Source: Chryseobacterium oranimense | Lineage (GTDB): Bacteria; Bacteroidota; Bacteroidia; Flavobacteriales; Weeksellaceae | Assembly: GCF_900129755.1 (NCBI RefSeq) | Contig: NZ_FQWT01000008.1 | Span: 62,001 to 126,000, forward strand | DNA: 64,000 nucleotides | Reading direction: 5' to 3' | Shown: positions 18,531 to 28,222 of the stretch, piece by piece | How the letters are laid out: every line of letters begins with the position of its first letter | Position numbering within the stretch: the stretch's first letter is position 1 | Translations under genes and position numbers: made by a program | Notes under the pieces: model-generated | Told to the model about the DNA's origin: nothing | Seen by the model: only the letters and a program-made list of their open reading frames with translations | The model's database searches: none

Positions 18531-19562
18531 CTAAGGATTTAGTTTGTAAAATGAAATTGTATTATCTCTGAATATTTTAATATCATTGGGTTTAAGGTCC
18601 GATATATCAGGTGCTTTAGTACCATTCTCCAGTAGGAGGCTTTTGTTTCTGATTACAATAGCTTTGTCCCAAAGCCCTTCTTTAATAAACTGCTGTAGGG
18701 TATAGCTGCCTCCTTCTATAATAACGGATTGTATCTGTTCTTTGTACAGAACAGTCATCAGGTTGTTCAGAAAGTTTTCTTTTTCAATCTTGATGAATTT
18801 GATATGGTCTTTGGTTTCTTCTTTTTTACTGTTTATAACCAAAGTTGGTGCCTCAGGGGTATATATTTTAAAATCTTCCGGAACTTTCAGATCGAGATCA
18901 ATAAGGATTCTGAAGGGGTTTATTCCTTCAACATTTCTTACGGTCAGGCTTGGATTATCATTCAAGGCAGTTTGTGTACCCACTAAAATAGCGTGCTCAT
19001 CGGCTCTCAACTGATGTACGAACTGGTTAACCAAAGTATTTGAAATAGCTGTCGGTTTGAAATCTTTATCTAAAAAACCATCTCCTGATTCTGCCCATTT
19101 TAAGATAATGTAAGGTCTTTTCTTTTCGTGATAAGTGAAGAATCTTTTATTAAGTTCAATACATTCCTTTTCAAGTACTCCTGAAACGGCTCCGATACCT
19201 GCATCCTGAATAATTTTTTTTCCTTTTCCATTTACCTTGTCATGGGAATCCATCGCGCCTATGACTACTTTTTTAAAGCCAAGTTCTTTGATTTTTAAAG
19301 CACACGGTGGTGTTTTTCCATAATGGGCACATGGTTCAAGAGAAACATAAATGGTGGATTCCGGGATAAGAGCCTTGTTTTCTACTGAGTTGATCGCATT
19401 GATTTCAGCATGGTTTTCTCCTGCTTTATGATGATATCCTTCCCCGATAATCTTTCCTTCATGAACAATCACGCTGCCTACGAGAGGGTTGGGGTAGGTT
19501 TTACCAAGGGCTTTTTGAGCCAGCTCAATGCATCTTTTTATGTATAATTCGTCGGTATTCAT
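18531..19562 (-). CDS. ribD: riboflavin biosynthesis bifunctional deaminase/reductase RibD
   Basis: Catalyses steps two and three of riboflavin synthesis: deamination of diaminohydroxyphosphoribosylaminopyrimidine and reduction of the ribosyl side chain. 343 residues. N-terminal cytidine-deaminase-type zinc site HAE (51-53) with PCAHYGKTPPC (78-88), then the RibD_C reductase domain (WAESGDGFLD, DEHAILVGTQTALNDNPSLTVR, VIIEGGSYTLQQFI). Length slightly below the usual 360-370 but both domains are complete. Confidence 0.96.
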   Translation of the reverse strand: MNTDELYIKRCIELAQKALGKTYPNPLVGSVIVHEGKIIGEGYHHKAGENHAEINAINSVENKALIPESTIYVSLEPCAHYGKTPPCALKIKELGFKKVVIGAMDSHDKVNGKGKKIIQDAGIGAVSGVLEKECIELNKRFFTYHEKKRPYIILKWAESGDGFLDKDFKPTAISNTLVNQFVHQLRADEHAILVGTQTALNDNPSLTVRNVEGINPFRILIDLDLKVPEDFKIYTPEAPTLVINSKKEETKDHIKFIKIEKENFLNNLMTVLYKEQIQSVIIEGGSYTLQQFIKEGLWDKAIVIRNKSLLLENGTKAPDISDLKPNDIKIFRDNTISFYKLNP

Positions 19563-19625
19563 AAGGTAAAAAGAAAAAGCGAAGACAAATTTCTTTGCTC
19601 CGCCTTTTTATATTTGTTTAATAAA

Positions 19626-21428
19626 TTAATCTCCTGTAATGATATTGTGAAGATTCTGTTTTAAGGTTTCCAGATGAGCCTTCTTCTCGTCAATCGTGTT
19701 GAATGTATCTCTCAGAAGAGGATTTTCTCTTGATGGCTTGTTGAAGAACGCAAGGTTGTTTTCAAGTTTTACAATCTCACCTTCAAGGTCAGAAATCTGG
19801 CTCTTGATCTTTCTTGCTTTGTCTGTAAGCTGGTTTTCTGTTAATCCTTCTTCTTTAAGTTCAAGTTCATTGATCTTATTCAGCTTCAGTTTTTCTCTTA
19901 AAGCTCTGTTGAATTCGGTATTGATGGAAATTTTGTCTCTCGGTACCTTTCCGATGTTGTTCCAGGCTGTTTTTATAGCTTCTATTCTTTCGATACTGCC
20001 TTCTTCGTTGGAAACGGTCTTCAGTTCTTCAAGGATTTCTTTTTTCTGCTTGTAGTTTTCTTTCCAGTTATCGTTGGATGCGTTATTTTTCTCTCTGTAA
20101 TTATTGAAAAATGTGTTACACGCGTCGCGGAATTCATCCCAGATTTTATTGGTCATGCTTTTTGGAACATGCCCGATCTTTTTCCAGTCTTCCTGAAGTT
20201 TTTTGAACAGAGGAACGGAAATATCCCATTCTTCATTGTTCATATTATCCTGGGCAGTCTGGATAAGCTTCAGTTTTTCTTCCAGATTGGCCTGTTGGGA
20301 GCCTTTCAGGGATTTATAGTAATTGTTTTTTGTTGTATTGAAGCCTCTGAGCGTCGTTTTGAAATCATTCCAGTTTTGGTTGGAAAGTTTTCTTGGAACG
20401 CTTCCTGTTTTTAAGAATTCTGTGCGGAGATCTTCCACCCTCTTAATTGCATTCTGCCAGTAACTGTGGTTAGGCGTTTCAGAAGGCTCGGACAGTTTCT
20501 TAATTTCCGCAATGATCTGATTTTTCTTTTCCAGATTGGTGTTCTGTTCACCTTCGATAGCTGCTGAAAGTTCAGATTTTCTTTCGTGGATTTTGTTGGA
20601 AATCTCCTTGAATTCTTCCCATGTTTTTTCCCGGAATTCTTCAGCTACAGGTTCAGCTTCTTCTTTCCATAGTTTATGAAGATATTGAAGCTCGTTCAGT
20701 GCTTTCTGAATTACCGGCTCATTTTCCAGTTCTTTGGCACGGGCAATGATGTGCTGCCTTTTTTCCAGATTATGGCTGAATTCCTGTTCAAGAAATTCTT
20801 TATTCAGATCCAGCATCTGATAAAACTGATTCAGGTGATGGAAGTAGTTGTTATTTAGGATTTTAAATTCAGACTTAGCAACCTGTCCTGCTTTTGACCA
20901 CTCTTCTTTGATCTCACGGATGGATTTGAAGAGATTGGTTCCCGGTTCGGAATTGGTATAAAGATTTTTAAGCCTTTCTATGATATTCTGACGGTGCTCA
21001 AGGTTTTTCTTTTGCTCTTCGTCCTGAGATTTCTGATAGCTGTCGTGCTTTTCTCTGAAAATATTGATTAAAGCAGAGAGCCTGGACTGTGAAGGATGCT
21101 CGTAGCTGAAGTTTTCAGGGGCATTTCCGCCTTCTGTATATTCATGCTTCTTGTCTTCCACTTCATCATGGATGTAATGACTTGCTTTTTCTTTTAACTG
21201 GTTGAATCTTTTGAAATTTTCACCTGCATTAGGTGAGTTGATAATGGTTTCCATTTCTTTCAAAGCATCAGCCAGAGAGATATCCTCAACATGGTCTTCC
21301 TCTAAATGTTCTGCATCATCATGAGTATTTTCAATGGCAGATGCAGAGGTTTCCGAGGTTTCTTCCGGAGATACTTCATTAGAATTTTTGTTTTCTTCGT
21401 TTTCAGAAAGATTGTTTTCTGTAGTCAT
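19626..21428 (-). CDS. DUF349 domain protein
   Basis: 600 residues, highly charged and helical, rich in repeated blocks of the form W(K)xIGxVP(R/K) (for example EDWKKIGHVPKSM, AWNNIGKVPRDK, RTEFLKTGSVPRKLS), the mark of tandem DUF349 repeats; a coiled coil closes the protein (LEGEIVKLENNLAFF). The N-terminus is acidic and Glu/Asn/Ser-rich. Function unknown; DUF349 proteins are widespread in Bacteroidota. Lies between aroE and ribD on the same strand. Confidence 0.88.
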   Translation of the reverse strand: MTTENNLSENEENKNSNEVSPEETSETSASAIENTHDDAEHLEEDHVEDISLADALKEMETIINSPNAGENFKRFNQLKEKASHYIHDEVEDKKHEYTEGGNAPENFSYEHPSQSRLSALINIFREKHDSYQKSQDEEQKKNLEHRQNIIERLKNLYTNSEPGTNLFKSIREIKEEWSKAGQVAKSEFKILNNNYFHHLNQFYQMLDLNKEFLEQEFSHNLEKRQHIIARAKELENEPVIQKALNELQYLHKLWKEEAEPVAEEFREKTWEEFKEISNKIHERKSELSAAIEGEQNTNLEKKNQIIAEIKKLSEPSETPNHSYWQNAIKRVEDLRTEFLKTGSVPRKLSNQNWNDFKTTLRGFNTTKNNYYKSLKGSQQANLEEKLKLIQTAQDNMNNEEWDISVPLFKKLQEDWKKIGHVPKSMTNKIWDEFRDACNTFFNNYREKNNASNDNWKENYKQKKEILEELKTVSNEEGSIERIEAIKTAWNNIGKVPRDKISINTEFNRALREKLKLNKINELELKEEGLTENQLTDKARKIKSQISDLEGEIVKLENNLAFFNKPSRENPLLRDTFNTIDEKKAHLETLKQNLHNIITGD

Positions 21429-21503
21429 AGCAAATCTTTTATGTGAGTGGCGTTAATATCCTTTTGTATATAGCTGTAAAGTCAATTAAGGTACTAATTT
21501 AGG

Positions 21504-22241
21504 TTATTTTTTTTGAAAATTCCAAATTTCCCAGGCTTTTTCTGCTTGCTGTTCAAGCATATAATACCCATTGACTGTTTTCGCTCCTTTTTCTGATGCA
21601 TTGATGATGAATTGGGTGTAATTCGGGTTGTAGATCAGATCTATGATCAGATGTTCGGAAGTGATTCCTTCAAAAGGAAATTCAAGGCAGTCCTCAACGT
21701 TAGGAAATGTACCTACAGGTGTACATTGGATGATGATTTTATAGTCGCGTACCGTATCACTGTCGAGATTATTAAAATTAACTTCAGAATTTCTGGAGAT
21801 AATGATGGATGGAATTCCGTGTTTATCCATGACATATTTCACAGCTTTTGCAGCCCCGCCATTTCCTAAAATCAAAGCTTTGTCCTGGTGTGGTTTCTTA
21901 TGGAGAAGAAGCGTTTTCTCAAAACCGAAAGCATCGGTATTGTAACCTGTCTTTTTTCCGTCTTTGATTAAAACACAGTTGACTGCTCCAATTTTCTCCG
22001 CTTCGTCACTCAGGCCGTCAAGGTAATCCACAATTTTTTCTTTGTAGGGGATGGTAACATTAAATCCCAAAAGCTCAGGATCATTAAGGAGCTTCTTTAC
22101 TTCATCAATTTCATTCAGGTCGAAAATATCATAGGTGAAATCTTTCAGCATTAATTTCTGAAATTTGTCTTCGAAGAATTTTTTGGAAAAGGAATAGGAA
22201 ATATTCTTTCCTATCAATCCTAATTTTTTATTGGAATCCAT
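21504..22241 (-). CDS. aroE: shikimate dehydrogenase
   Basis: NADP-dependent reduction of 3-dehydroshikimate in the aromatic amino acid pathway. 245 residues. The shikimate-binding ISYSFSKKFF (residues 14-23), GFNVTIPYKEKI (about 59-70, catalytic Lys), TDAFG (about 99-103) and glycine-rich LGNGGAAKAV (about 125-134) are present. Slightly shorter than E. coli AroE, as common in Flavobacteriia. Confidence 0.96.
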   Translation of the reverse strand: MDSNKKLGLIGKNISYSFSKKFFEDKFQKLMLKDFTYDIFDLNEIDEVKKLLNDPELLGFNVTIPYKEKIVDYLDGLSDEAEKIGAVNCVLIKDGKKTGYNTDAFGFEKTLLLHKKPHQDKALILGNGGAAKAVKYVMDKHGIPSIIISRNSEVNFNNLDSDTVRDYKIIIQCTPVGTFPNVEDCLEFPFEGITSEHLIIDLIYNPNYTQFIINASEKGAKTVNGYYMLEQQAEKAWEIWNFQKK

Positions 22242-22257
22242 ACATCAAAAATAAAAA

Positions 22258-22280
22258 AAAGACCGAAGAAATCGGTCTTT
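22258..22280. terminator. intrinsic terminator hairpin
   Basis: AAAGACCGA and TCGGTCTTT pair around a short loop, with an A-rich left flank that becomes a U tract for the minus-strand endonuclease gene ending at 22303. Confidence 0.75.
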
Positions 22281-22302
22281 GTTACTAAATATTTTTTACG
22301 GG

Positions 22303-24093
22303 TTAGTCTACCATGAATTTTGTAGAGAAACTGTCTGTTTTTAAAATGTAGTTTCCTTTGGTAAGTCCTTTAAGGTTGATTTTGTTTGAGTTTTTAAACG
22401 GATTTGCAATCACTTCGATTAATTTACCGGAAAGGTCATAAATCTCAGCTTTATAAATTTTATTTAAATTTTCACCTTTTACGGATAGTTCATTATTTCT
22501 TACCGGGTTAGGGTAGATTGTGAATTCCGATTTGTCTTTTTTCACCTCCGAAGTTCCTAATGTACCAAAACATGTCCAGGTAAGGTCATCAATGGCGACT
22601 CTATTTCCTGTTATCGGATTTACAATTTTAATGACAATATCTCCGCTTACGTTAATGTTATTGATTGTAATTGAAGCTGCTGGAGCTGATGCAGTGTAAG
22701 GAATTGTTCCTACTGTTACACCATTTACCAGAACGTTGAGACTGCCCGGATCGCCACTAAATTTCAGTTGGGCTTTTAGAGATAAGCTTCCAATACCTCC
22801 TGAAATTGTACTACTTGTAAGACTTCCGTTTCTGATAGTAATTGCTTTCCCTGAAAGTGTCTGGTCGGTTCTTGCATCGGTTGCGGTCCAGGTAATATTA
22901 TTATTAGTCCATACTGTTGTTGCATATGTATTTGGAGCACCTGTAATTGTCTCAAAATTTTCAGTTCCACAGCTTGTTCCTCCCGGCTGTCCTGCTAAAG
23001 TTGTTCCATCTGCATTGTTACTTTGCGGAGAGGCATTTCCTGAAGCATCTTTAGCAATCACATAGAAAGTATAAGTGGTAGACGGCGCCAATCCCTGAAC
23101 AGTGGCAGTAGTGCCTGAAACCGTCATTTTGAATACTCCGTTAGCATATACATCATAGCCTGTAACCCCGATATTATCTGTAGCCGCTGTCCAGCTTAAA
23201 GAAATCGTACTGGATGTAGGATTCTGAGTAATAAGGTTGGTAGGAGCAGTAGGAGCCTGTGTATCTGCAACCGGTGTGCCCCATATCTGGTTAACGTAAG
23301 AAGGGTTGTCTATAAATGGATTTCTGTTTCCCTGATAGGTATAAGATGCGTTGTTTCTGGCAATTTCCTCAGCGGATACAGGATCTGCAGCATGCCAGGC
23401 TAAAAGCTGGTTCAGTTCCCATGGCTGAAGACCCGGGAAGGCTGATCCGCCAAGCATATTTCCTGTACTGAATCCTGAAAGGCCGTCTTCATATCTCGTT
23501 ACGAAATAGAAGATCATTCTTGCTACATCACCTTTGAAAGCATCGATAGGCTCAAATACAGTTCCCCCATATCCAGGAGATGCTGAATTTCCGAGCTTAG
23601 AACCATTATACGAAGTAAAAGTAGCATTCTGTACTTTCCCGAATGGATAGTTCGATCTCATACCATTGACTTTCCCATCTGTAGCACGGATGAAATGAAT
23701 ATCTGCTACCATTGGATGTGCCTCATTGAATAAGCTTTGGGGTACAATATGCTCTCTGTTGTAGCAGTCACCCTCACTGTTATAGCCACTACCACCACAT
23801 TGATTTGTACCTAAGGTATATGAATAAGAATCTGGTCCATTTGGATTTTCAGAGTAAATATCCAGAATAGTTCCGTCATTTTCATAGAAATTGTCACGGT
23901 CTGTTGTTGCGTAACCAGTCCATAGACCATTGTAGCCATTGTCCTGATGCCCTTGCGAAATTATATTTTTAAGAGCCGTTTTAAGTTGAGCACCAGTCAA
24001 CCCTGTAGCAGTAGCATAATAACCGGCTGGTGCTTGTGCTGATGCAAAAATAATTGCAAAACTTAATAAGAAAAAAGATAAAATTTGTTTCAT
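22303..24093 (-). CDS. secreted endonuclease I with fibronectin III and T9SS sorting domain
   Basis: 596 residues. Signal peptide (MKQILSFFLLSFAIIFASAQA), an endonuclease I (EndA/NucM) domain with the active-site stretch NREHIVPQSLF (about 113-123) and DIHFIRATDGKVNGMRSNYPFG, a fibronectin type III domain (about 277-366), a carbohydrate-binding or jelly-roll-like domain, and a C-terminal type A T9SS signal (FTIYPNPVRN ... GNYILKTDSFSTKFMVD). It is thus a secreted or surface nuclease exported by the type IX system, probably for DNA scavenging. Confidence 0.93.
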   Translation of the reverse strand: MKQILSFFLLSFAIIFASAQAPAGYYATATGLTGAQLKTALKNIISQGHQDNGYNGLWTGYATTDRDNFYENDGTILDIYSENPNGPDSYSYTLGTNQCGGSGYNSEGDCYNREHIVPQSLFNEAHPMVADIHFIRATDGKVNGMRSNYPFGKVQNATFTSYNGSKLGNSASPGYGGTVFEPIDAFKGDVARMIFYFVTRYEDGLSGFSTGNMLGGSAFPGLQPWELNQLLAWHAADPVSAEEIARNNASYTYQGNRNPFIDNPSYVNQIWGTPVADTQAPTAPTNLITQNPTSSTISLSWTAATDNIGVTGYDVYANGVFKMTVSGTTATVQGLAPSTTYTFYVIAKDASGNASPQSNNADGTTLAGQPGGTSCGTENFETITGAPNTYATTVWTNNNITWTATDARTDQTLSGKAITIRNGSLTSSTISGGIGSLSLKAQLKFSGDPGSLNVLVNGVTVGTIPYTASAPAASITINNINVSGDIVIKIVNPITGNRVAIDDLTWTCFGTLGTSEVKKDKSEFTIYPNPVRNNELSVKGENLNKIYKAEIYDLSGKLIEVIANPFKNSNKINLKGLTKGNYILKTDSFSTKFMVD

Positions 24094-24163
24094 TTCAAAA
24101 AAATTGGGCCGTAAAGGTACAAAAAATTGAAAATGAAGTATATTTTATTTTAAATTCGTCATA

Positions 24164-25369
24164 TTAACTTTTGGTAATATAATCTTTGCTGATTTTGGAA
24201 AAGAACCATGAAATAATAATTCCGAACAGGGAAGCCGTGAATGCTACGATAAGATAATTTTTCCCGACAATTTTTACAGGAAAAGGAAGTATTTCATTAG
24301 CTCTGAAGAATTCCGTATAAAGCTGGAAATAGCAGAGCAGCGTTCCTAGAATTAATCCGGAGATAACTCCCGAGATTACGATAAGAAGTCCGGTATAAAA
24401 ATAGGTCATTCTTAAATGGCTGATCGGAAAACCTAGTGAAATAAGAGACCTTGACTGTTCTTTTTTATCAAGCTGAAGAATAATAATGGCTCCGGCCAGA
24501 TTAAAGGTTGTAATAAAAATCACCAATGCAAAAATCAGGTAAATGAACATTTTTTCTGTATTGATCATCTTCCAGAAAGCTGCATTTTCTTCTTCCTTGG
24601 TTTTTATTTCGATATTTTTGCCCAGTGAGGCAAGGAGGCTCTGCTTTACAGCATCAGCATTCTCCGGATTTTTTAATTTAATTACAATCTGATAGGCTGA
24701 TTTCTTGGGAAGGTTCAGTAATTCTTCTGTAAGTTCTATCGGAGCAATGATGTAACTGTCAAGCTGTTCTTTTCCGGGAAAAACACCTGTTACCAGAAAA
24801 TCTCTTTTATTGTAGATGTCCTCTTCCTTATTAATGATCCCCGTTCCCGGCTTAGGCATAAAAACAGTTGCATAATTTCCTGAGGAATCTATAGGAATCG
24901 AAAGTCTGTTGTGAAGATTGGTTTCCATCAGCACTTCATTGGAGTACTTGAAACTTGGATAAGTGCCGTAGAATACATCTTTATCAATAGGATTCACTTT
25001 CGTGTAAGCGGAATCAACACCTCTTAAATAAGCAATATCGCCTTTATCTTTATAATTAACATAGACTTTTTCCTCAATGACACGGGAAAAACTGCTGATT
25101 GCTTTGTCGTTCTTTAAAACAGACGCAACCTTATCCATGTCTTTCACAGTTTTGCCTGATGTACTTTTCAGGGTGAGGTCTGCGTGAAGATTGGAAATAA
25201 GATCTTTATTCAGGATTTCAAGGCCCGAGAATACTGATATAATAACAAACATTGCAGTTACAGCAACCATCATTGCACCTACCGAAAGCCAGGTAATAAA
25301 GGTCACAGCAGTACTCCCTTTTTTAGCCAAAAGGTATCTGGATGCTATATAAAATGCAATATTCTTCAA
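24164..25369 (-). CDS. ABC transporter permease of the LolC/LolE (FtsX) type
   Basis: 401 residues. N-terminal membrane helix (SVGAMMVAVTAMFVIISVFSGLE), a large periplasmic MacB-like domain (about 50-260) and three C-terminal helices give the LolE/FtsX topology. Likely part of lipoprotein release from the inner membrane; the ATPase LolD is not adjacent. Ends 3 bases before the start side of rbfA and is probably co-transcribed with it. Confidence 0.88.
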   Translation of the reverse strand: MKNIAFYIASRYLLAKKGSTAVTFITWLSVGAMMVAVTAMFVIISVFSGLEILNKDLISNLHADLTLKSTSGKTVKDMDKVASVLKNDKAISSFSRVIEEKVYVNYKDKGDIAYLRGVDSAYTKVNPIDKDVFYGTYPSFKYSNEVLMETNLHNRLSIPIDSSGNYATVFMPKPGTGIINKEEDIYNKRDFLVTGVFPGKEQLDSYIIAPIELTEELLNLPKKSAYQIVIKLKNPENADAVKQSLLASLGKNIEIKTKEEENAAFWKMINTEKMFIYLIFALVIFITTFNLAGAIIILQLDKKEQSRSLISLGFPISHLRMTYFYTGLLIVISGVISGLILGTLLCYFQLYTEFFRANEILPFPVKIVGKNYLIVAFTASLFGIIISWFFSKISKDYITKS

Positions 25370-25372
25370 GAT

Positions 25373-25732
25373 TTATAAAACAGGATTATCGCCTTCGCCT
25401 CTTAATTCTCTTTCCAATTTTTCGACATCATCAAGAGCAGTGTCAAGATAAAAGTTAAGCTGCGGAATAATACGTACCTGTTTGGCCATTTTCTGACCGA
25501 TAAAATTTCTGTACTGAGGTTTGTTTTCTTCAATTTCTTTCATCACCGCGGAACGGAATTCCTGCGGGAAAATACTTAAATAAATTTTAGCAATACCCAG
25601 ATCTGCCGTTACTTTTACATCTGAAACGGATACCAATATACTCTGCTTGCTTTCTGAAGACTGTTTGCGGAAAAGCTCTGCGAAGTCTTCCTGGATAATC
25701 TGTGCTACTTTTCTTTGTCTGTTACTTTCCAT
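25373..25732 (-). CDS. rbfA: 30S ribosome-binding factor A
   Basis: KH-like 16S rRNA maturation factor, 119 residues, family length 110-130. MESNRQRKVAQIIQEDFAELFRKQ at the N-terminus, VKVTADLGIAKIYLSIFP in the middle and RIIPQLNFYLDTALDDVEKLERELR near the end are typical RbfA. On the minus strand a TAAATTTGC -7-like element lies just before the start. Confidence 0.95.
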   Translation of the reverse strand: MESNRQRKVAQIIQEDFAELFRKQSSESKQSILVSVSDVKVTADLGIAKIYLSIFPQEFRSAVMKEIEENKPQYRNFIGQKMAKQVRIIPQLNFYLDTALDDVEKLERELRGEGDNPVL

Positions 25733-25826
25733 AAGTTATGCAAATTTAGTACTTTTGTTTGAATTGATACCTTTGAAATTCAGCTCCGGTATCAAATTTA
25801 CGATTTAATTATATTTATTAGTATTT

Positions 25827-26225
25827 ATGAAGCTAGAACATATCGGTATTGCGGTAAAATCTTTAGGAGTTTCTGATGAGCTTTTCGCCAAATTATTAGG
25901 AAAAGAATCCTATAAAAAAGAAAGTGTGGAAAGGGAAGGAGTAACAACCTCTTTTTATGGAACGGGAGAAAGTAAAATTGAACTGCTGGAAGCCAGTAAT
26001 CCCGAAAGTCCGATCTCAAAATTCATCGATAAAAAAGGGGAAGGCATCCATCATTTGGCGTTCGGGGTAGAAAATATCCTTGAAGAGATCGAAAGATTAA
26101 AAAAAGAAGGATTCCAGTTTATCTCCGAGGAACCGAAAGAAGGTGCTGATAACAAATTAGTTGTCTTTCTGCACCCAAAATCCACAAATGGAGTGCTGGT
26201 AGAACTTTGTCAAGAAAAGCAATAA
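25827..26225 (+). CDS. mce: methylmalonyl-CoA epimerase
   Basis: VOC-fold enzyme interconverting (R)- and (S)-methylmalonyl-CoA. 132 residues. LEHIGIAVKSL with the first metal His at residue 4, GEGIHHLAFGVENI with the central His pair and the C-terminal VLVELCQE glutamate are present. Lone gene followed by a tRNA. Confidence 0.93.
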   Translation: MKLEHIGIAVKSLGVSDELFAKLLGKESYKKESVEREGVTTSFYGTGESKIELLEASNPESPISKFIDKKGEGIHHLAFGVENILEEIERLKKEGFQFISEEPKEGADNKLVVFLHPKSTNGVLVELCQEKQ

Positions 26226-26230
26226 AAAGT

Positions 26231-26260
26231 TTTGTAGTGAAAGAAATTTTGCTATTTTTG
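26231..26260 (+). promoter_or_regulatory. promoter of the CAT tRNA gene
   Basis: A TTTG -33 box (26231-26234) and a TATTTTTG -7 box (26253-26260) with an 18-base spacer, a textbook Bacteroidota promoter, 27 bases before the tRNA. Confidence 0.8.
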
Positions 26261-26287
26261 CAATCACAAAATTTAACCAAGTTTTGA

Positions 26288-26361
26288 GGTCCTATAGCTC
26301 AGTTGGTTAGAGCACCTGACTCATAATCAGGTGGTCCCTGGTTCGAGCCCAGGTGGGACCA
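26288..26361 (+). tRNA. tRNA with CAT anticodon (Ile2 or Met)
   Basis: Complete cloverleaf of 74 bases: acceptor GGTCCTA/TGGGACC, D arm AGCTCAGTTGGTTAGAGC, anticodon arm CCTGACTCATAATCAGG, T arm CCTGGTTCGAGCCCAGG. No encoded CCA. The GACTCATAATC arm resembles tRNA-Ile2, whose C34 is modified to lysidine, more than elongator Met. Bodies are fully paired, in contrast to several tRNAs of the array at 47.6-50.3 kb. Confidence 0.95.
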
Positions 26362-26365
26362 CAAC

Positions 26366-26400
26366 AAAAACCGCAATACTTTATTGGTATTGCGGTTTTT
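26366..26400. terminator. bidirectional intrinsic terminator
   Basis: AAAAACCGCAATAC and GTATTGCGGTTTTT form a 14-bp hairpin with T tract. Terminates the tRNA and probably also the convergent antiporter gene. Confidence 0.88.
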
Positions 26401-26409
26401 ATTTATGTT

Positions 26410-27993
26410 CTAACTTTTCATATTCAATCTTTCCTCCTGAAGATCAAGTAAGCGAAGATGTTTTCTGATGATTTCTTCATCTAATAAAAGCTCTTCGCGG
26501 TTTTTATTGATAAGCCAGATTCTTTGAGTTTCGAGAATGTCAATATAAATATTCCGGTATTCTGTGAAATTAATAATGATTTCGGAACTGCTCAACTGTT
26601 TCTCATATTTCTCTAATTGATCTTTCAATGCAGGGAAGCTTTCTATTTTGTGAGCATAATCTTTACGGATTTTATCCACTGCCACCTGAGCAAGGCTGTT
26701 TTGAATGTCATAATCGATTTCTTTTTCACTTCTCACAAAATCCCGGTCTATGGGTGGGAATTTTTTCAATAAAAACGGAAGAGTAAGTCCCTGAACAAGC
26801 AATGTTAAAAGAATTACGAGAAATGTGATGAAAAGAATCAGGTTTCTTTGTGGGAAAGGAGTTCCGTCATCTAAAGTTAAGGGAATTGAAAGTGCCGCAG
26901 CCAGAGAGACTACGCCTCTCATTCCTGTCCAGCCAATGATCATAGGGGTTTTCCAGCCGGGAGATTGTGCATCTGCAACTGTGATGAAATTTCTCATAAT
27001 TAAGGTCGTAACCACCGCTGCATAGCCTGCGAAAATTCTTACAATAATCAAAACTGCGGTAACCGCAACTCCATAACCTATTGCGGTGTAAATATCGGTA
27101 TCGCCTAAACCGGAAACAATCTCGGGAAGGTCTAAGCCGATGAGCATAAAAACAATCCCGTTGAGTAAAAAGCACAGACTCTCCCAAACCGTTACAGTAC
27201 GTATTCTGGAGGCACTGCTCAAAAAATCGTGACTGCGATAAGAAAGGAATAAGCCACCACTTACTACGGCCAGAATACCGGAAGCGTGAAGCTGTTCTGC
27301 TGCCAGATACATCGAAAAAGGGGCAATAAAAGTAAGTAAAATGTCAGTGTTTGAATCGGTAGGTAAAATTTTGTGCATTTTCAGGAAAATATACGCGATT
27401 AGAAGTCCGATTCCTACGCCTCCAACACACATCCATACAAAACTTCCGGCTGCTTCATGCCATACAAACTGTCCGGTTGCTGCAGCAATCATCGCAAAGC
27501 GGAAAATGATTAAAGAAGATGCATCGTTCAGTAAGCTTTCACCTTCGAGAATAGAAGCTAGCCTCTTAGGTACTTTTACAAATTTTAAAATCGCTCCGGC
27601 ACTTACTGCATCAGGTGGAGAAACAATTCCGCCCAATAAGAAACCTAACGCTAAAGAAAATCCCGGGATAAAATAATTGGCAAAAATAGCGACCGATAAC
27701 GCAGTGAAAAACACAACAACAAAAGCAAAACTGAAAATAATCCTGCGCCATCGCCAAAGTTCTTTCCATGAAGTTGACCAGGCGGCTTCATATAATAAAG
27801 GTGGTAGAAAAATGATAAATATTAATTCAGGTTCTATTTTTATGGGTGGTACTCCAGGAATAAAACTTATTAAAAGACCTGCCAGCACAAGCAAAACAGG
27901 ATAGGCCACCTGAATTTTTTTAGCCAGCATAATAAGCATGGTGATGAGAAGAACTAAAAAAAGATAGAATTCGAAATTTTCTAACATGTGCAA
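26410..27993 (-). CDS. Na+/H+ antiporter, CPA1 (NhaP/NHE) family
   Basis: 527 residues: about 12 membrane helices followed by a cytoplasmic charged tail of about 120 residues. Seen: FLPPLLYEAAW (about residue 62-72, transport-site region), GGIVSPPDAVSAGAIL with the conserved Asp, EGESLLNDASSLIIFR with the Asn-Asp pair, and GMRGVVSLAAAL near 360. The start may be the second ATG (MLENFEFYLF). Controls pH and sodium. Lone gene. Confidence 0.92.
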   Translation of the reverse strand: MHMLENFEFYLFLVLLITMLIMLAKKIQVAYPVLLVLAGLLISFIPGVPPIKIEPELIFIIFLPPLLYEAAWSTSWKELWRWRRIIFSFAFVVVFFTALSVAIFANYFIPGFSLALGFLLGGIVSPPDAVSAGAILKFVKVPKRLASILEGESLLNDASSLIIFRFAMIAAATGQFVWHEAAGSFVWMCVGGVGIGLLIAYIFLKMHKILPTDSNTDILLTFIAPFSMYLAAEQLHASGILAVVSGGLFLSYRSHDFLSSASRIRTVTVWESLCFLLNGIVFMLIGLDLPEIVSGLGDTDIYTAIGYGVAVTAVLIIVRIFAGYAAVVTTLIMRNFITVADAQSPGWKTPMIIGWTGMRGVVSLAAALSIPLTLDDGTPFPQRNLILFITFLVILLTLLVQGLTLPFLLKKFPPIDRDFVRSEKEIDYDIQNSLAQVAVDKIRKDYAHKIESFPALKDQLEKYEKQLSSSEIIINFTEYRNIYIDILETQRIWLINKNREELLLDEEIIRKHLRLLDLQEERLNMKS

Positions 27994-28157
27994 TTTTTCA
28001 GATAAATATATATTAAATTTTTAAAAAAGATTGACGCTTATTAAAATTAAACAGGCTCTAAATGTTGATATAGGATATATATAAAATTTTACCTTCAACA
28101 ACTCATGGATTGGGAATAATAGCAGATATGTCTACAATAAAAGAAACTGAAATTCTT

Positions 28158-28165
28158 AACTTTGT
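28158..28165 (+). promoter_or_regulatory. -7 element of the map promoter
   Basis: TAACTTTG matches TAnnTTTG, 57 bases before the methionine aminopeptidase start. Confidence 0.55.
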
Positions 28166-28222
28166 AATTTTCAGGGAAAATATCATTGAAATATTTTACA
28201 ATTACCATCAAAAAGAAATAAA